Assembly: GCA_013203525.1 (NCBI GenBank)
Contig: JABMQB010000239.1
Location: 1-5,571, forward strand
Direction of reading: 5' to 3'
Origin: Mariniphaga sp.
GTDB taxonomy: Bacteria > Bacteroidota > Bacteroidia > Bacteroidales > Prolixibacteraceae
Length of the DNA stretch: 5,571 nucleotides
The translations under genes and the position numbers were made by a program. Numbering within the stretch: the first letter of the stretch is position 1; each line of letters starts with the position of its first letter. This document shows positions 1-5,552 of the stretch, in pieces. A model generated the notes under the pieces. It was not told the DNA's origin. It did not search any database and was given only the letters and a program-made list of their open reading frames with translations.

Positions 1-29
1 CATTTCAAATATTTTTATGTTTAATTTTT

Positions 30-37
30 TATATTTG
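30..37 (+). promoter_or_regulatory. Bacteroidota-type -7 promoter box for the PUR-alpha-like gene
   Basis: TATATTTG matches the Bacteroidota -7 consensus TAnnTTTG exactly. It lies 39 nt before the ATG at 77, so transcription would start at about 43-46 and give a leader of about 30 nt. No clear -33 TTG element is visible. A TTTC at 3-6 is the nearest candidate, but its spacing (23 nt) is long. There is no recognisable Shine-Dalgarno before the ATG, only A-rich sequence. In AT-rich DNA such a box can occur by chance, but its position is right. Confidence 0.55.
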
Positions 38-76
38 GATTCATAACCTAGGCAGTATTGCCGAAAATAAATTGTA

Positions 77-466
77 ATGGAAGGATATTCGAATAAGGGA
101 AGAACCAAAGATGTAAATAGTAAGTTCAAGCAAGAAATACATTCAAAAGTTATTAGAGCCGGTAAAAGAACATATTTCTTTGATGTAAAAAGCACACGGA
201 ATGAAGAGTTATATCTAACAATTACCGAAAGCAAAAAGAAATTTGAAAGTGAAGGGAAGTTTTATTATGAGAAACATAAAGTTTTTCTTTATAAAGAAGA
301 TTTTCAAAAATTTATTGATAGTCTTCGTGATGTAATTGATTATATCAGAGATAAACAACCTGATGAATATATTGAAGAAAATGAAGAGGAAGCAGTAGCA
401 GTTCTTGAAGAAGAGGATGCAAAAGATGGTTTTACTGATGTGGAATTTGAAGATTTAAGTAGTTAG
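77..466 (+). CDS. PUR-alpha-like DNA/RNA-binding protein (DUF3276 family)
   Basis: A 129 aa soluble protein that I recognise as the small single-repeat PUR family (DUF3276) common in Bacteroidota and related to spirochaete PUR-domain regulators. The PUR fold spans about residues 21-93: strand-rich segments (IHSKVIRAGKRTYFFDVKST, then ELYLTITESKK, then KFYYEKHKVFLYKEDF) followed by a helix (about 73-92). Basic and aromatic residues (K29-R31, Y33-F35, K53-K55, Y63-Y64) are of the kind used to bind single-stranded nucleic acid. Residues 96-126 form a strongly acidic tail, probably disordered. There is no signal peptide or membrane segment, so it should act in the cytoplasm. Family members bind DNA and RNA and can regulate genes, but targets here cannot be inferred. 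The gene is monocistronic, has its own promoter box upstream and an intrinsic terminator just downstream, and converges on the djlA-like gene. The ATG is the only sensible start and gives a family-typical length. Confidence 0.88.
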   Translation: MEGYSNKGRTKDVNSKFKQEIHSKVIRAGKRTYFFDVKSTRNEELYLTITESKKKFESEGKFYYEKHKVFLYKEDFQKFIDSLRDVIDYIRDKQPDEYIEENEEEAVAVLEEEDAKDGFTDVEFEDLSS

Positions 467-487
467 TACAAAACTTAATATATGTAT

Positions 488-515
488 AGCCGGAATTGTT
501 GTTCCGGCTTTTTTT
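488..515 (+). terminator. Strong intrinsic terminator of the PUR-alpha-like gene, abutting the convergent gene
   Basis: A perfect GC-rich stem, AGCCGGAA (488-495) with TTCCGGCT (502-509), encloses a 6 nt loop and leads into seven T residues (509-515) on the plus strand. It begins 21 nt after the PUR-alpha-like stop codon. The stop codon of the convergent djlA-like gene (TAA, complement of 514-516) lies in the T tract, so the same hairpin also forms directly after that gene. There is no matching A tract at its left side (only mixed AT sequence at 470-487), so termination should be strongest for the plus strand and weaker for the minus strand. Confidence 0.9.
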
Positions 516-1248
516 ATGCAATTTTCCGTTCTTCTTTTATAGTTTGATAAGCTTCGTTAACTTTTTGAAATTTTTCTTTTGCGGCTTTTTGGAACTCATT
601 ACCAAGGTAACTTACTTTATCAGGATGAAATTTCATTGCCATTCGGCGGTATGCATTTTTAACTTCTTCATTGCTTGACGATGGTTCCAATTCAAGAATT
701 TTATATGCAGAGTTTGTGTCTTTTACAAACATAGCTTTAATCGATTCAAAATCGGAATTGTTAATTCCCATTGATTTACCAATATGGTCGATTAATTGAT
801 ATTCGGTTTGATCAACATGCCCATCGGCATTGGCAATGCCAAATAAGAAATGCATAAGTTGTAAACGGGAGGAGTAATTCATATTTTCCTGAATCTGGTG
901 GCAAACATCGGTTACAGGTATAGTCTGTTTTAGCAAATCCTGTAACATTTTTAGGGCCTCGCTTGCTGACTCAGCACCAAAATTATGATTCAGGAATTTT
1001 TTAGCATATTCCAGTTCCGATTTTAGAACTTTACCGTCGGCTTTCATTACTGCGGCTATTAAAACAAGTAAACTCATTATATACCCGCCCGTTGTTGTCC
1101 GAACGCCTGAAGCTCCGGTTCTGAATCCGGTTGATGTAGAATTAGTTCCATCCAATGCCGAACCAATCATAAATCCAAATATTGCTCCAATTGGGCCACC
1201 AACAGCCCAACCTAAACCTCCACCAATCCATTTACCAAATTTTCCCAT
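514..1248 (-). CDS. DjlA-like membrane-anchored J-domain protein with TerB domain
   Basis: A 244 aa protein with the DjlA architecture. Residues 1-35 are a glycine-rich hydrophobic segment (GKWIGGGLGWAVGGPIGAIF and onward) resembling the unusual GxxxG membrane anchor of DjlA. A short Ser/Thr/Gly linker (about 35-55) follows. A TerB-like helical domain covers about 56-175, with acidic-loop motifs KADGKV (69-74) and NADGHVD (140-146). A C-terminal J domain covers about 181-241, with the invariant HPD at 208-210 between helices II and III (KNAYRRMAMKF before it, FQKVNEAYQTI after). The HPD motif should stimulate the ATPase of DnaK, so the likely role is a co-chaperone held at the inner membrane with the J domain in the cytoplasm. 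Its ATG lies inside the 3' end of coaE (17 nt overlap), which implies translational coupling and co-transcription with coaE. It is the last gene of its unit. 'Tellurite resistance', often attached to TerB domains, is not supported here. Confidence 0.85.
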   Translation of the reverse strand: MGKFGKWIGGGLGWAVGGPIGAIFGFMIGSALDGTNSTSTGFRTGASGVRTTTGGYIMSLLVLIAAVMKADGKVLKSELEYAKKFLNHNFGAESASEALKMLQDLLKQTIPVTDVCHQIQENMNYSSRLQLMHFLFGIANADGHVDQTEYQLIDHIGKSMGINNSDFESIKAMFVKDTNSAYKILELEPSSSNEEVKNAYRRMAMKFHPDKVSYLGNEFQKAAKEKFQKVNEAYQTIKEERKIA

Positions 1249-1825
1249 GTTGTTTTATCTGTTTATCAAATTCCAAAACTTTTGGAATTAGTAATTCATT
1301 GTTATTTAAAATTACGGCATCAGCCAATTTTGCCTTTTTTTTATCGGTCCACTGTTTATCCATCCTTGCAAGTACCATTTCTTTGGAAATGTTATCACGT
1401 TCCATTACACGTTTTAACCTGAGCTCTTTTTCGGCTGAAATATGAATATTTATATCCATTAATTTATAAAATCCACTTTCGAACAGAATAGCTGCTTCAT
1501 GTATTACATATGGTACATCCTGTTTCGTAACCCAGCCATAAAATGATTCTCCTACATGTGGGTGAATAACTTCATTCACATTTTGTAAGGCAATATTATC
1601 GTTAAAAATTATTGAAGCAAGTTTTTTTCGATCAACACCCTTTTTATCGATATAAATAGATTCTCCAAACAGGTTTATTAATTCATCCTTAATTTGAGGA
1701 TCGGTATCTAAAAGTTTTTTAGCAACATTATCGGCTTCAAAAACAGGAACTCCTAAAAGTTTGAAAATCTTACAAACTATTGATTTTCCACTGCCCATTC
1801 CTCCGGTAATCCCGACTTTTAACAT
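1232..1825 (-). CDS. coaE: Dephospho-CoA kinase
   Basis: CoaE carries out the last step of coenzyme A synthesis: ATP-dependent phosphorylation of the 3'-hydroxyl of the ribose in dephospho-CoA. It is cytosolic. With the chosen start the protein is 197 aa, the normal family length. The Walker A loop GITGGMGSGKS is at 5-15, right after the initial MLKV, as usual in this family. EAD at 30-32 holds the conserved acidic residue near the substrate, HP is at 88-89, EAAILFESG (110-118) is the counterpart of the common PLLFE motif, the Arg/Lys-rich lid region runs from about 135 to 158 (LRLKRVMERD then ARMDKQ), and ADAVILNN near 168-175 matches the family's C-terminal ADxVIxN motif. An in-frame TTG at 1843 would add six residues and overlap ybbR by 14 nt. 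I prefer ATG 1825, which lies 4 nt after the ybbR stop. The 3' end overlaps the djlA-like gene by 17 nt. No key motif is missing. Confidence 0.95.
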   Translation of the reverse strand: MLKVGITGGMGSGKSIVCKIFKLLGVPVFEADNVAKKLLDTDPQIKDELINLFGESIYIDKKGVDRKKLASIIFNDNIALQNVNEVIHPHVGESFYGWVTKQDVPYVIHEAAILFESGFYKLMDINIHISAEKELRLKRVMERDNISKEMVLARMDKQWTDKKKAKLADAVILNNNELLIPKVLEFDKQIKQHGKIW

Positions 1826-1829
1826 TATC

Positions 1830-2825
1830 CTATTCTTTTTCAATTAAGAATTCAATAGTTAGTGGTGTAAATTTTATTTCCCTGATATATTCAGGTTTTT
1901 TATCGAGTTGAACTTGTATGTCCTGATTACCAGCATTTATTTCAGAATAAGGAATTGTAAATTGAAAATCATTTGCATTGATTTTAGTATAATCACTTAA
2001 TCCAACCATAAATGAAACCTGGACTTCCGATGGAAAAAGTTTTATTGAAGTATTCTCCGGAAGATTAGAAATTCCTATCTGTGCTGTTAGTTTTTTTTCT
2101 GTGAACTCCTCAACAGGTATTTGTATTTGTACTTTTTGGGGCGAAATATTTATCTTATCAGGAATAATTAAATCAAGAGTTTGGTCAAGAGGTTTTTTAA
2201 CCTTTGTATATTTTTTAGATTTTGTCGATATAATATTTATTGTATCAAGGATTGCACCGGGACCTGTAACAGTAACTTTTTCAGGCATTACTATAATCCT
2301 GGATGTAATATTGTATTGCGGTTCGAATTCGATGATTATGTCAGGTTTTACTAATACTTGTTTTGATTGTAAACTGTCAAGAATTAAAACAAACGATTCA
2401 GGATGAACTTCCAGAATACTAATTTCATTGCTAATTTGTGATGATATCCGATTTGCAAGCCGGGAACCTGAAATTGTATAAGTCAATGAATTAATTTCTA
2501 TGGCGTTTGTAATAACCCTGTCAACATCTAACACTATTGGTGTAAATGTAAGATTTAGTTTATTTCGAAGTAATGTAAATCCATGAGCACTGACCTTTAA
2601 TTCAAATTCGGAAGGCGGATTATTTGCCAGAAATCTTTTTTCGGGCATATTTATATACCTGACCGGATAAGTAATTGTTGTTTCATAATCTTTGTCCAGG
2701 GCATTTAAAAACCACAAAGCTGAGGATATAAGTACGCAAACCACAAAAACAACCACACGTTTATCCTGCCGTAGTTTTTCAAGTTTGAAGAATCCTTTTA
2801 TATCTGATATTTTTTGATTGACCAC
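1830..2825 (-). CDS. YbbR-repeat membrane-anchored protein
   Basis: A protein of 331 aa (336 if the upstream TTG at 2840 is used). A short basic N-terminus (about 1-23, with KLEKLRQDKR) precedes one transmembrane segment (about 24-42, VVVFVVCVLISSALWFLNA). The rest is beta-rich, outside the inner membrane, and built of YbbR repeats, recognisable by P-x-x-V/F-x-V blocks: PSEFELKVSAHG (71-82), MPEKVTVTGPG (180-190, the clearest signature), a shorter SPQKVQIQIPV block near 228-238 and FPSEVQVSFMVG (264-275). In Firmicutes, YbbR proteins (CdaR) regulate the diadenylate cyclase CdaA. No cyclase gene is next to this one, so its partner is unknown. There is no in-frame ATG near the 5' end. I chose GTG 2825 because a promoter box at 2842-2849 would put the transcript start at or downstream of TTG 2840. 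It is the first gene of the ybbR-coaE-djlA-like unit, with coaE 4 nt downstream. Family call is firm, start is not. Confidence 0.85.
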   Translation of the reverse strand: MVNQKISDIKGFFKLEKLRQDKRVVVFVVCVLISSALWFLNALDKDYETTITYPVRYINMPEKRFLANNPPSEFELKVSAHGFTLLRNKLNLTFTPIVLDVDRVITNAIEINSLTYTISGSRLANRISSQISNEISILEVHPESFVLILDSLQSKQVLVKPDIIIEFEPQYNITSRIIVMPEKVTVTGPGAILDTINIISTKSKKYTKVKKPLDQTLDLIIPDKINISPQKVQIQIPVEEFTEKKLTAQIGISNLPENTSIKLFPSEVQVSFMVGLSDYTKINANDFQFTIPYSEINAGNQDIQVQLDKKPEYIREIKFTPLTIEFLIEKE

Positions 2826-2841
2826 AATCTTACATTTCAAG

Positions 2842-2849
2842 CAAAATTA
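2842..2849 (-). promoter_or_regulatory. Bacteroidota-type -7 promoter box for ybbR-coaE-djlA-like
   Basis: On the minus strand the sequence is TAATTTTG, an exact match to TAnnTTTG. TTTC at 2872-2869 sits 19 nt upstream and could be a degenerate -33 element. The box lies between the yajC terminator and ybbR, where a promoter is needed. Transcription would begin near 2834-2838, leaving only about 10 nt of leader before GTG 2825 and excluding TTG 2840 as a start. Chance occurrence in AT-rich DNA is possible. Confidence 0.5.
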
Positions 2850-2873
2850 ATGAATTAAACCTGAATCGGAAAT

Positions 2874-2901
2874 AAAAAAGGGCTGGACAAAGCCAACCCT
2901 T
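2874..2901 (-). terminator. Intrinsic terminator after yajC
   Basis: On the minus strand, AAGGGTTGG (2901-2893) pairs with CCAGCCCTT (2886-2878) around a 6 nt loop, and the second arm runs into a stretch of six T (2879-2874). One pair in the stem is G-U in the minus-strand RNA. On the plus strand the same position would be a C-A mismatch, so the hairpin is built for leftward transcription. It starts about 20 nt after the yajC stop and separates nusB-DUF1573-yajC from ybbR-coaE-djlA-like. Confidence 0.88.
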
Positions 2902-2921
2902 CAATATAGTTCGTTTACCCA

Positions 2922-3239
2922 TTATTTTGGCTGCGGAGCATCGCTCATGTCTTTAATTACACCGTTTTTATCGACTTTGATTTTTACTTCCTTATCGATC
3001 TGTAGGATAATGGTTGTTTCTTTTACCTCTACAATTTTTCCGTAGATACCACCGGTTGTTACAACATTATCACCTTTGGCAAGGCTTTCACGAAACTTGC
3101 GTGTTGCTTTCTGGCGTTTCATCTGAGGCCTGATCATAAAAAAATAAAATACTACCACAATCAATATTAATGGTAAGAAAGACATTAACGGATTTGATTC
3201 CTGTCCTTCGGGTTGCATCATTAAAATATAATTCATCAT
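2922..3239 (-). CDS. yajC: Preprotein translocase accessory subunit YajC
   Basis: A 105 aa single-pass inner-membrane protein that associates with SecDF-SecYEG and the YidC insertase in protein export. Diagnostic features are all present: a short polar N-terminus, one transmembrane helix at about 18-36 (SFLPLILIVVVFYFFMI), the hallmark RPQMKRQK immediately after it (37-44), and the cytoplasmic KOW-like stretch GDNVVTTGGIYGKI (56-69) followed by a beta-rich end. The length is normal. Two consecutive ATG codons (3239 and 3236) could each serve as the start. The gene follows the DUF1573 lipoprotein gene by 10 nt, so the two are surely co-transcribed, and it is closed by an intrinsic terminator. 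secD and secF are not next to it here. Confidence 0.96.
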   Translation of the reverse strand: MMNYILMMQPEGQESNPLMSFLPLILIVVVFYFFMIRPQMKRQKATRKFRESLAKGDNVVTTGGIYGKIVEVKETTIILQIDKEVKIKVDKNGVIKDMSDAPQPK

Positions 3240-3249
3240 TTTTTAAATA

Positions 3250-3702
3250 TTAGTAATTAATTTCTAATTGTTCGTTTTTAATTTCGGCTGCAACAGCCAG
3301 ATATATTATTTTTTCTTTTGTATTCATTTCGATTGCGATTGGTTTATACTGCCTGCCAAATAATCCGGACGTATTAAACTCAACTTCTATAATTCCTTTT
3401 TCGCCGGGTTTAATAGGTATGTTCGAATAATCTACATTAATACAACCACAATCGCTTTCAACATTTTTTATTACCAGATTTTTGCTACCCGCATTTTTTA
3501 CAACAAAGCTATAGATTACAATTTCACCTGAAATCAGATTCCCAAAATTATGCAATTCTTTGTTAAACTCAAATTCTGTAAGCCCTTCAATTGAAACTTC
3601 GTTATATGATTTTTTATTTTTATTCCCCGAACAGGCCCAGATTCCTGGAATTAATGCTAATGAAATAAATATTATTATCCAATATTTTATAGTTATTTTC
3701 AT
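3250..3702 (-). CDS. DUF1573 family lipoprotein (Ig-like / ASH-type domain)
   Basis: A 150 aa predicted lipoprotein. The N-terminus has a lysine-containing start, a hydrophobic core (about 7-22) and a probable lipobox IWAC with Cys24 as the lipidated residue. Tryptophan at -2 is unusual, so type II signal cleavage is likely but not certain. The mature region starts with a basic linker (SGNKNKKS) and then a single beta-sandwich domain of the DUF1573 / ASPM-SPD2-Hydin kind at about 43-140: HNFGNLISGE (51-60), FVVKNAGSKNLVI (66-78), the family-typical DCGC (84-87), and the PGEKGIIEVEFNT strand (99-111). The function of DUF1573 proteins is not established; the domain suggests protein-protein contacts in the periplasm or at the outer membrane. 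The gene lies 55 nt after nusB and 10 nt before yajC. I recall this placement as common in Bacteroidales, which suggests a link with envelope biogenesis, but that is inference. Confidence 0.85.
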   Translation of the reverse strand: MKITIKYWIIIFISLALIPGIWACSGNKNKKSYNEVSIEGLTEFEFNKELHNFGNLISGEIVIYSFVVKNAGSKNLVIKNVESDCGCINVDYSNIPIKPGEKGIIEVEFNTSGLFGRQYKPIAIEMNTKEKIIYLAVAAEIKNEQLEINY

Positions 3703-3757
3703 CCGAAGATGTTTTTTATAATGAAAAATAAAGCCTCAAATTGAATATAATAACTAC

Positions 3758-4708
3758 TTATTCTTCACCAATTAATCCACGCCCGGCTTTAGAAACTTTA
3801 CCTTCTTCTTTGAGGTTACGTAAAGCTTTATCTAAAATTCCATTAATAAAGTTCCTGCTTTTTTCAGTGCTATAATATTTCGACAATTCGATATATTCAT
3901 TTAAGGTTACTTTGGTAGGAATACTTGGAAAATAAAGAAATTCTGATAGCGCTAACTGCATAATTAAAATATCAACAAAAGCAATTCGTTCGATATCCCA
4001 ATTTCTTGAATGCAGGTCTATTAAATCCCTGATTTCTTTGTGGTTTACAATTGCTTTTCTAAACAGGTCTTGCGTAAACAGGCGGTCTTCTTCATCTTTA
4101 AACATAGGAAGTAAAGCTTGTTCAGCTTTTGATGATTCTTGGAAACGTTTTAGTGTTTTTGTAATCATCGAAATATTGAATTCCACATCATCGTTCCAGT
4201 AAATACTTTGTTCTTCCAAAACCTGATATAACTCTTCACAATAAAGAATAAGCTTGTTAAATATTTTGTCAACCAATTTACGGTCATTAGCAAACGAATT
4301 GTCTCCGTTAGCCATATATTCTTTATAATAATCCGATTCAGTAAGCCTCGTATATAATTCTTTAATGAGTTCGGGATGGTTAACCCAACTCATTTTTTTT
4401 TGGTTGAGGTAAAGGTTCAGTGATTTATTATTCCGCAATACCTCAATCATTTTATTCTGTATGAACTTGGTGTTTGGATTCAGGTCTTCTTTAGTAGGGC
4501 GGTGTTTTGCCAGGTTAATATCAATTCTTTTTTCTGCATAATCGGCAATATCGATTACGAGTAAAAGAAGGTAATGGTATAAGTCGTATGATTTTCTGAT
4601 ACAGAAAAAGAGTTCTTTCTCGTGGTTATTTATCGATTCATCCGGTGAGGAGTAATAGGCATACAATATTTGTAAAACCTTAATTCTGATAATCCTTCTG
4701 CTAATCAT
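3758..4708 (-). CDS. nusB: Transcription antitermination factor NusB (long Bacteroidota form)
   Basis: NusB pairs with NusE (ribosomal protein S10), binds boxA RNA and supports antitermination in rRNA operons. This protein is 316 aa, about twice the E. coli form, a length known in Bacteroidota. The first NusB helix is at 4-19 (RRIIRIKVLQILYAYY). The rest of the canonical fold is at about 205-300, with NWDIERIAFVDILIMQLAL (236-254), the signature PTKVTLNEYIELSKYYS (264-280) and KSRNFINGILDKAL (283-296). Between them is a helical, charged insertion of about 185 residues (20-204) not found in proteobacterial NusB; its role is unknown. No signal peptide or membrane segment is convincing. The C-terminus is a short Gly/Lys-rich tail. 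ATG 4708 is the only good start and gives the conserved RRIIRIK at the extreme N-terminus. It leads the nusB-DUF1573-yajC unit, with a promoter box about 30 nt upstream. Confidence 0.93.
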   Translation of the reverse strand: MISRRIIRIKVLQILYAYYSSPDESINNHEKELFFCIRKSYDLYHYLLLLVIDIADYAEKRIDINLAKHRPTKEDLNPNTKFIQNKMIEVLRNNKSLNLYLNQKKMSWVNHPELIKELYTRLTESDYYKEYMANGDNSFANDRKLVDKIFNKLILYCEELYQVLEEQSIYWNDDVEFNISMITKTLKRFQESSKAEQALLPMFKDEEDRLFTQDLFRKAIVNHKEIRDLIDLHSRNWDIERIAFVDILIMQLALSEFLYFPSIPTKVTLNEYIELSKYYSTEKSRNFINGILDKALRNLKEEGKVSKAGRGLIGEE

Positions 4709-4738
4709 CCTATAAGAACTTTGTTAAAATACAGGCCG

Positions 4739-4746
4739 CAAAAATA
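4739..4746 (-). promoter_or_regulatory. Bacteroidota-type -7 promoter box for nusB-DUF1573-yajC
   Basis: The minus-strand sequence TATTTTTG fits TAnnTTTG exactly. It would start transcription at about 4730-4734 and give a leader of about 24 nt before the nusB ATG at 4708. No clear -33 TTG is seen at the expected place (about 4766-4770). The region is very AT-rich, so chance matches are possible, but it is the only full match in the rhomboid-nusB gap. Confidence 0.5.
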
Positions 4747-4768
4747 TAAACTTTTCTTATAATGCCTC

Positions 4769-4790
4769 TTTAAAAATAGCAATTTTTAAA
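4769..4790 (-). terminator. AT-only inverted repeat after the rhomboid gene, possible weak terminator
   Basis: TTTAAAAAT (4790-4782) and ATTTTTAAA (4777-4769) form a perfect 9 bp inverted repeat with a 4 nt loop, starting 9 nt after the rhomboid stop. It has no G-C pair and is not followed by a T run on the minus strand, so it would be a poor intrinsic terminator. It also lies just upstream of the nusB promoter box, so a role as a binding site is equally possible. Confidence 0.3.
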
Positions 4791-4799
4791 AGAATTTGT

Positions 4800-5552
4800 T
4801 TACTGTTGATTTTCAGTGTTGTTTTTGCTGTCAGAATTATAATCCGGATTGGATGAAAGAGTTGGCTCCTGAAAGTATGGTGAATCTATGTCAGGGGGCA
4901 ATTCACCCTCTTCATCAGGTTCATCTTCCCATTCAAATTTTTTTCTTTTCACAGTATATTTCCGATAATAAATTGCAAGAAGCACTCCCGAAACGGCGCC
5001 CCATAAATGGGCTTCCCATGAAACATCAGGTTTCATTGGAAAAATACCCCAGAACATACTTCCATACAGGAATACGACAATAACTGAGACTGTAAGCAGC
5101 CGCACATCATTTCGAAGTATGCCACTAACAAAATGAAAGGCGGCAAGCCCATAAACCACTCCGCTGGCTCCGATATGCCATGCTGGCCTTCCTCCCAGCC
5201 AAACACATATTCCTGAAATAATATAAACCAGGAAAAATATCCGGTATGAAATCCGCCTATAGTAGTAAACTAATGCGGTCAATAAAATAAAAAATGGCAA
5301 TGAGTTAGCCATTAAATGATTATAGTTGGAATGAATAAAGGGTGAAAAGAGGATTCCTTTTAAACCTTTAAGATGGAGCGGATATACTCCAAATGTTACA
5401 AAACTCAATCCAAATGATTGCTCAATGATTTCAACAAGCCAAAAGAGAAAAATAAAAATGGCAGAAAAAATCAGGCTGTGGATAAGGATCTTTTTTTCTA
5501 ATTCCTTATCACCTCCGTCGTTATTTTGCGGATAATACCTGAATAGTGGCAT
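4800..5552 (-). CDS. Rhomboid family intramembrane serine protease
   Basis: A 250 aa polytopic membrane protein with the rhomboid catalytic set. Six hydrophobic segments are visible at about 23-45, 81-98, 102-119, 127-145, 151-171 and 178-197. The nucleophile is Ser130 in GASG (128-131) at the start of segment 4, the catalytic partner is His182 in segment 6 (EAHLWGAVSG, 180-189), and HLMAN (79-83) supplies the His and Asn that stabilise the oxyanion. The loop between segments 1 and 2 is long (about 46-80) and contains HSNYNH. All needed residues are present, so an active protease is expected. Its substrate is unknown. Residues 201-250 form a hydrophilic tail: basic first (VKRKK), then acidic and Pro/Asn/Ser-rich, likely cytoplasmic and disordered. 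ATG 5552 gives a normal N-terminus; only 19 nt remain upstream, so its promoter and any upstream partner lie outside the window. It ends 91 nt before nusB. Confidence 0.9.
   Translation of the reverse strand: MPLFRYYPQNNDGGDKELEKKILIHSLIFSAIFIFLFWLVEIIEQSFGLSFVTFGVYPLHLKGLKGILFSPFIHSNYNHLMANSLPFFILLTALVYYYRRISYRIFFLVYIISGICVWLGGRPAWHIGASGVVYGLAAFHFVSGILRNDVRLLTVSVIVVFLYGSMFWGIFPMKPDVSWEAHLWGAVSGVLLAIYYRKYTVKRKKFEWEDEPDEEGELPPDIDSPYFQEPTLSSNPDYNSDSKNNTENQQ

Noticed and set aside
496..678. 60 aa plus-strand ORF opposite the djlA-like gene
   Set aside because: It starts inside the terminator hairpin and lies antisense to the conserved J domain. Its Phe-rich translation is what Lys-rich coding sequence gives when read backwards.
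514..1248. Tellurite resistance function from the TerB-like domain
   Set aside because: The order of membrane anchor, TerB-like domain and C-terminal HPD J domain is that of DjlA, a co-chaperone. No other ter genes are nearby.
1182..1445. 87 aa plus-strand ORF
   Set aside because: Antisense to coaE and the djlA-like start, with no recognisable motif.
2101..2406. 101 aa plus-strand ORF
   Set aside because: Antisense to the YbbR repeats. The hydrophobic Cys/Ile-rich translation is a shadow.
3703..3757. Separate promoter for the DUF1573-yajC pair in the 55 nt gap
   Set aside because: Only near matches to TAnnTTTG are present (for example TATTTTTC and TCAATTTG). Read-through from nusB is simpler.
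4796..5083. 95 aa plus-strand ORF
   Set aside because: Antisense to the rhomboid tail and catalytic segments, with no family resemblance.
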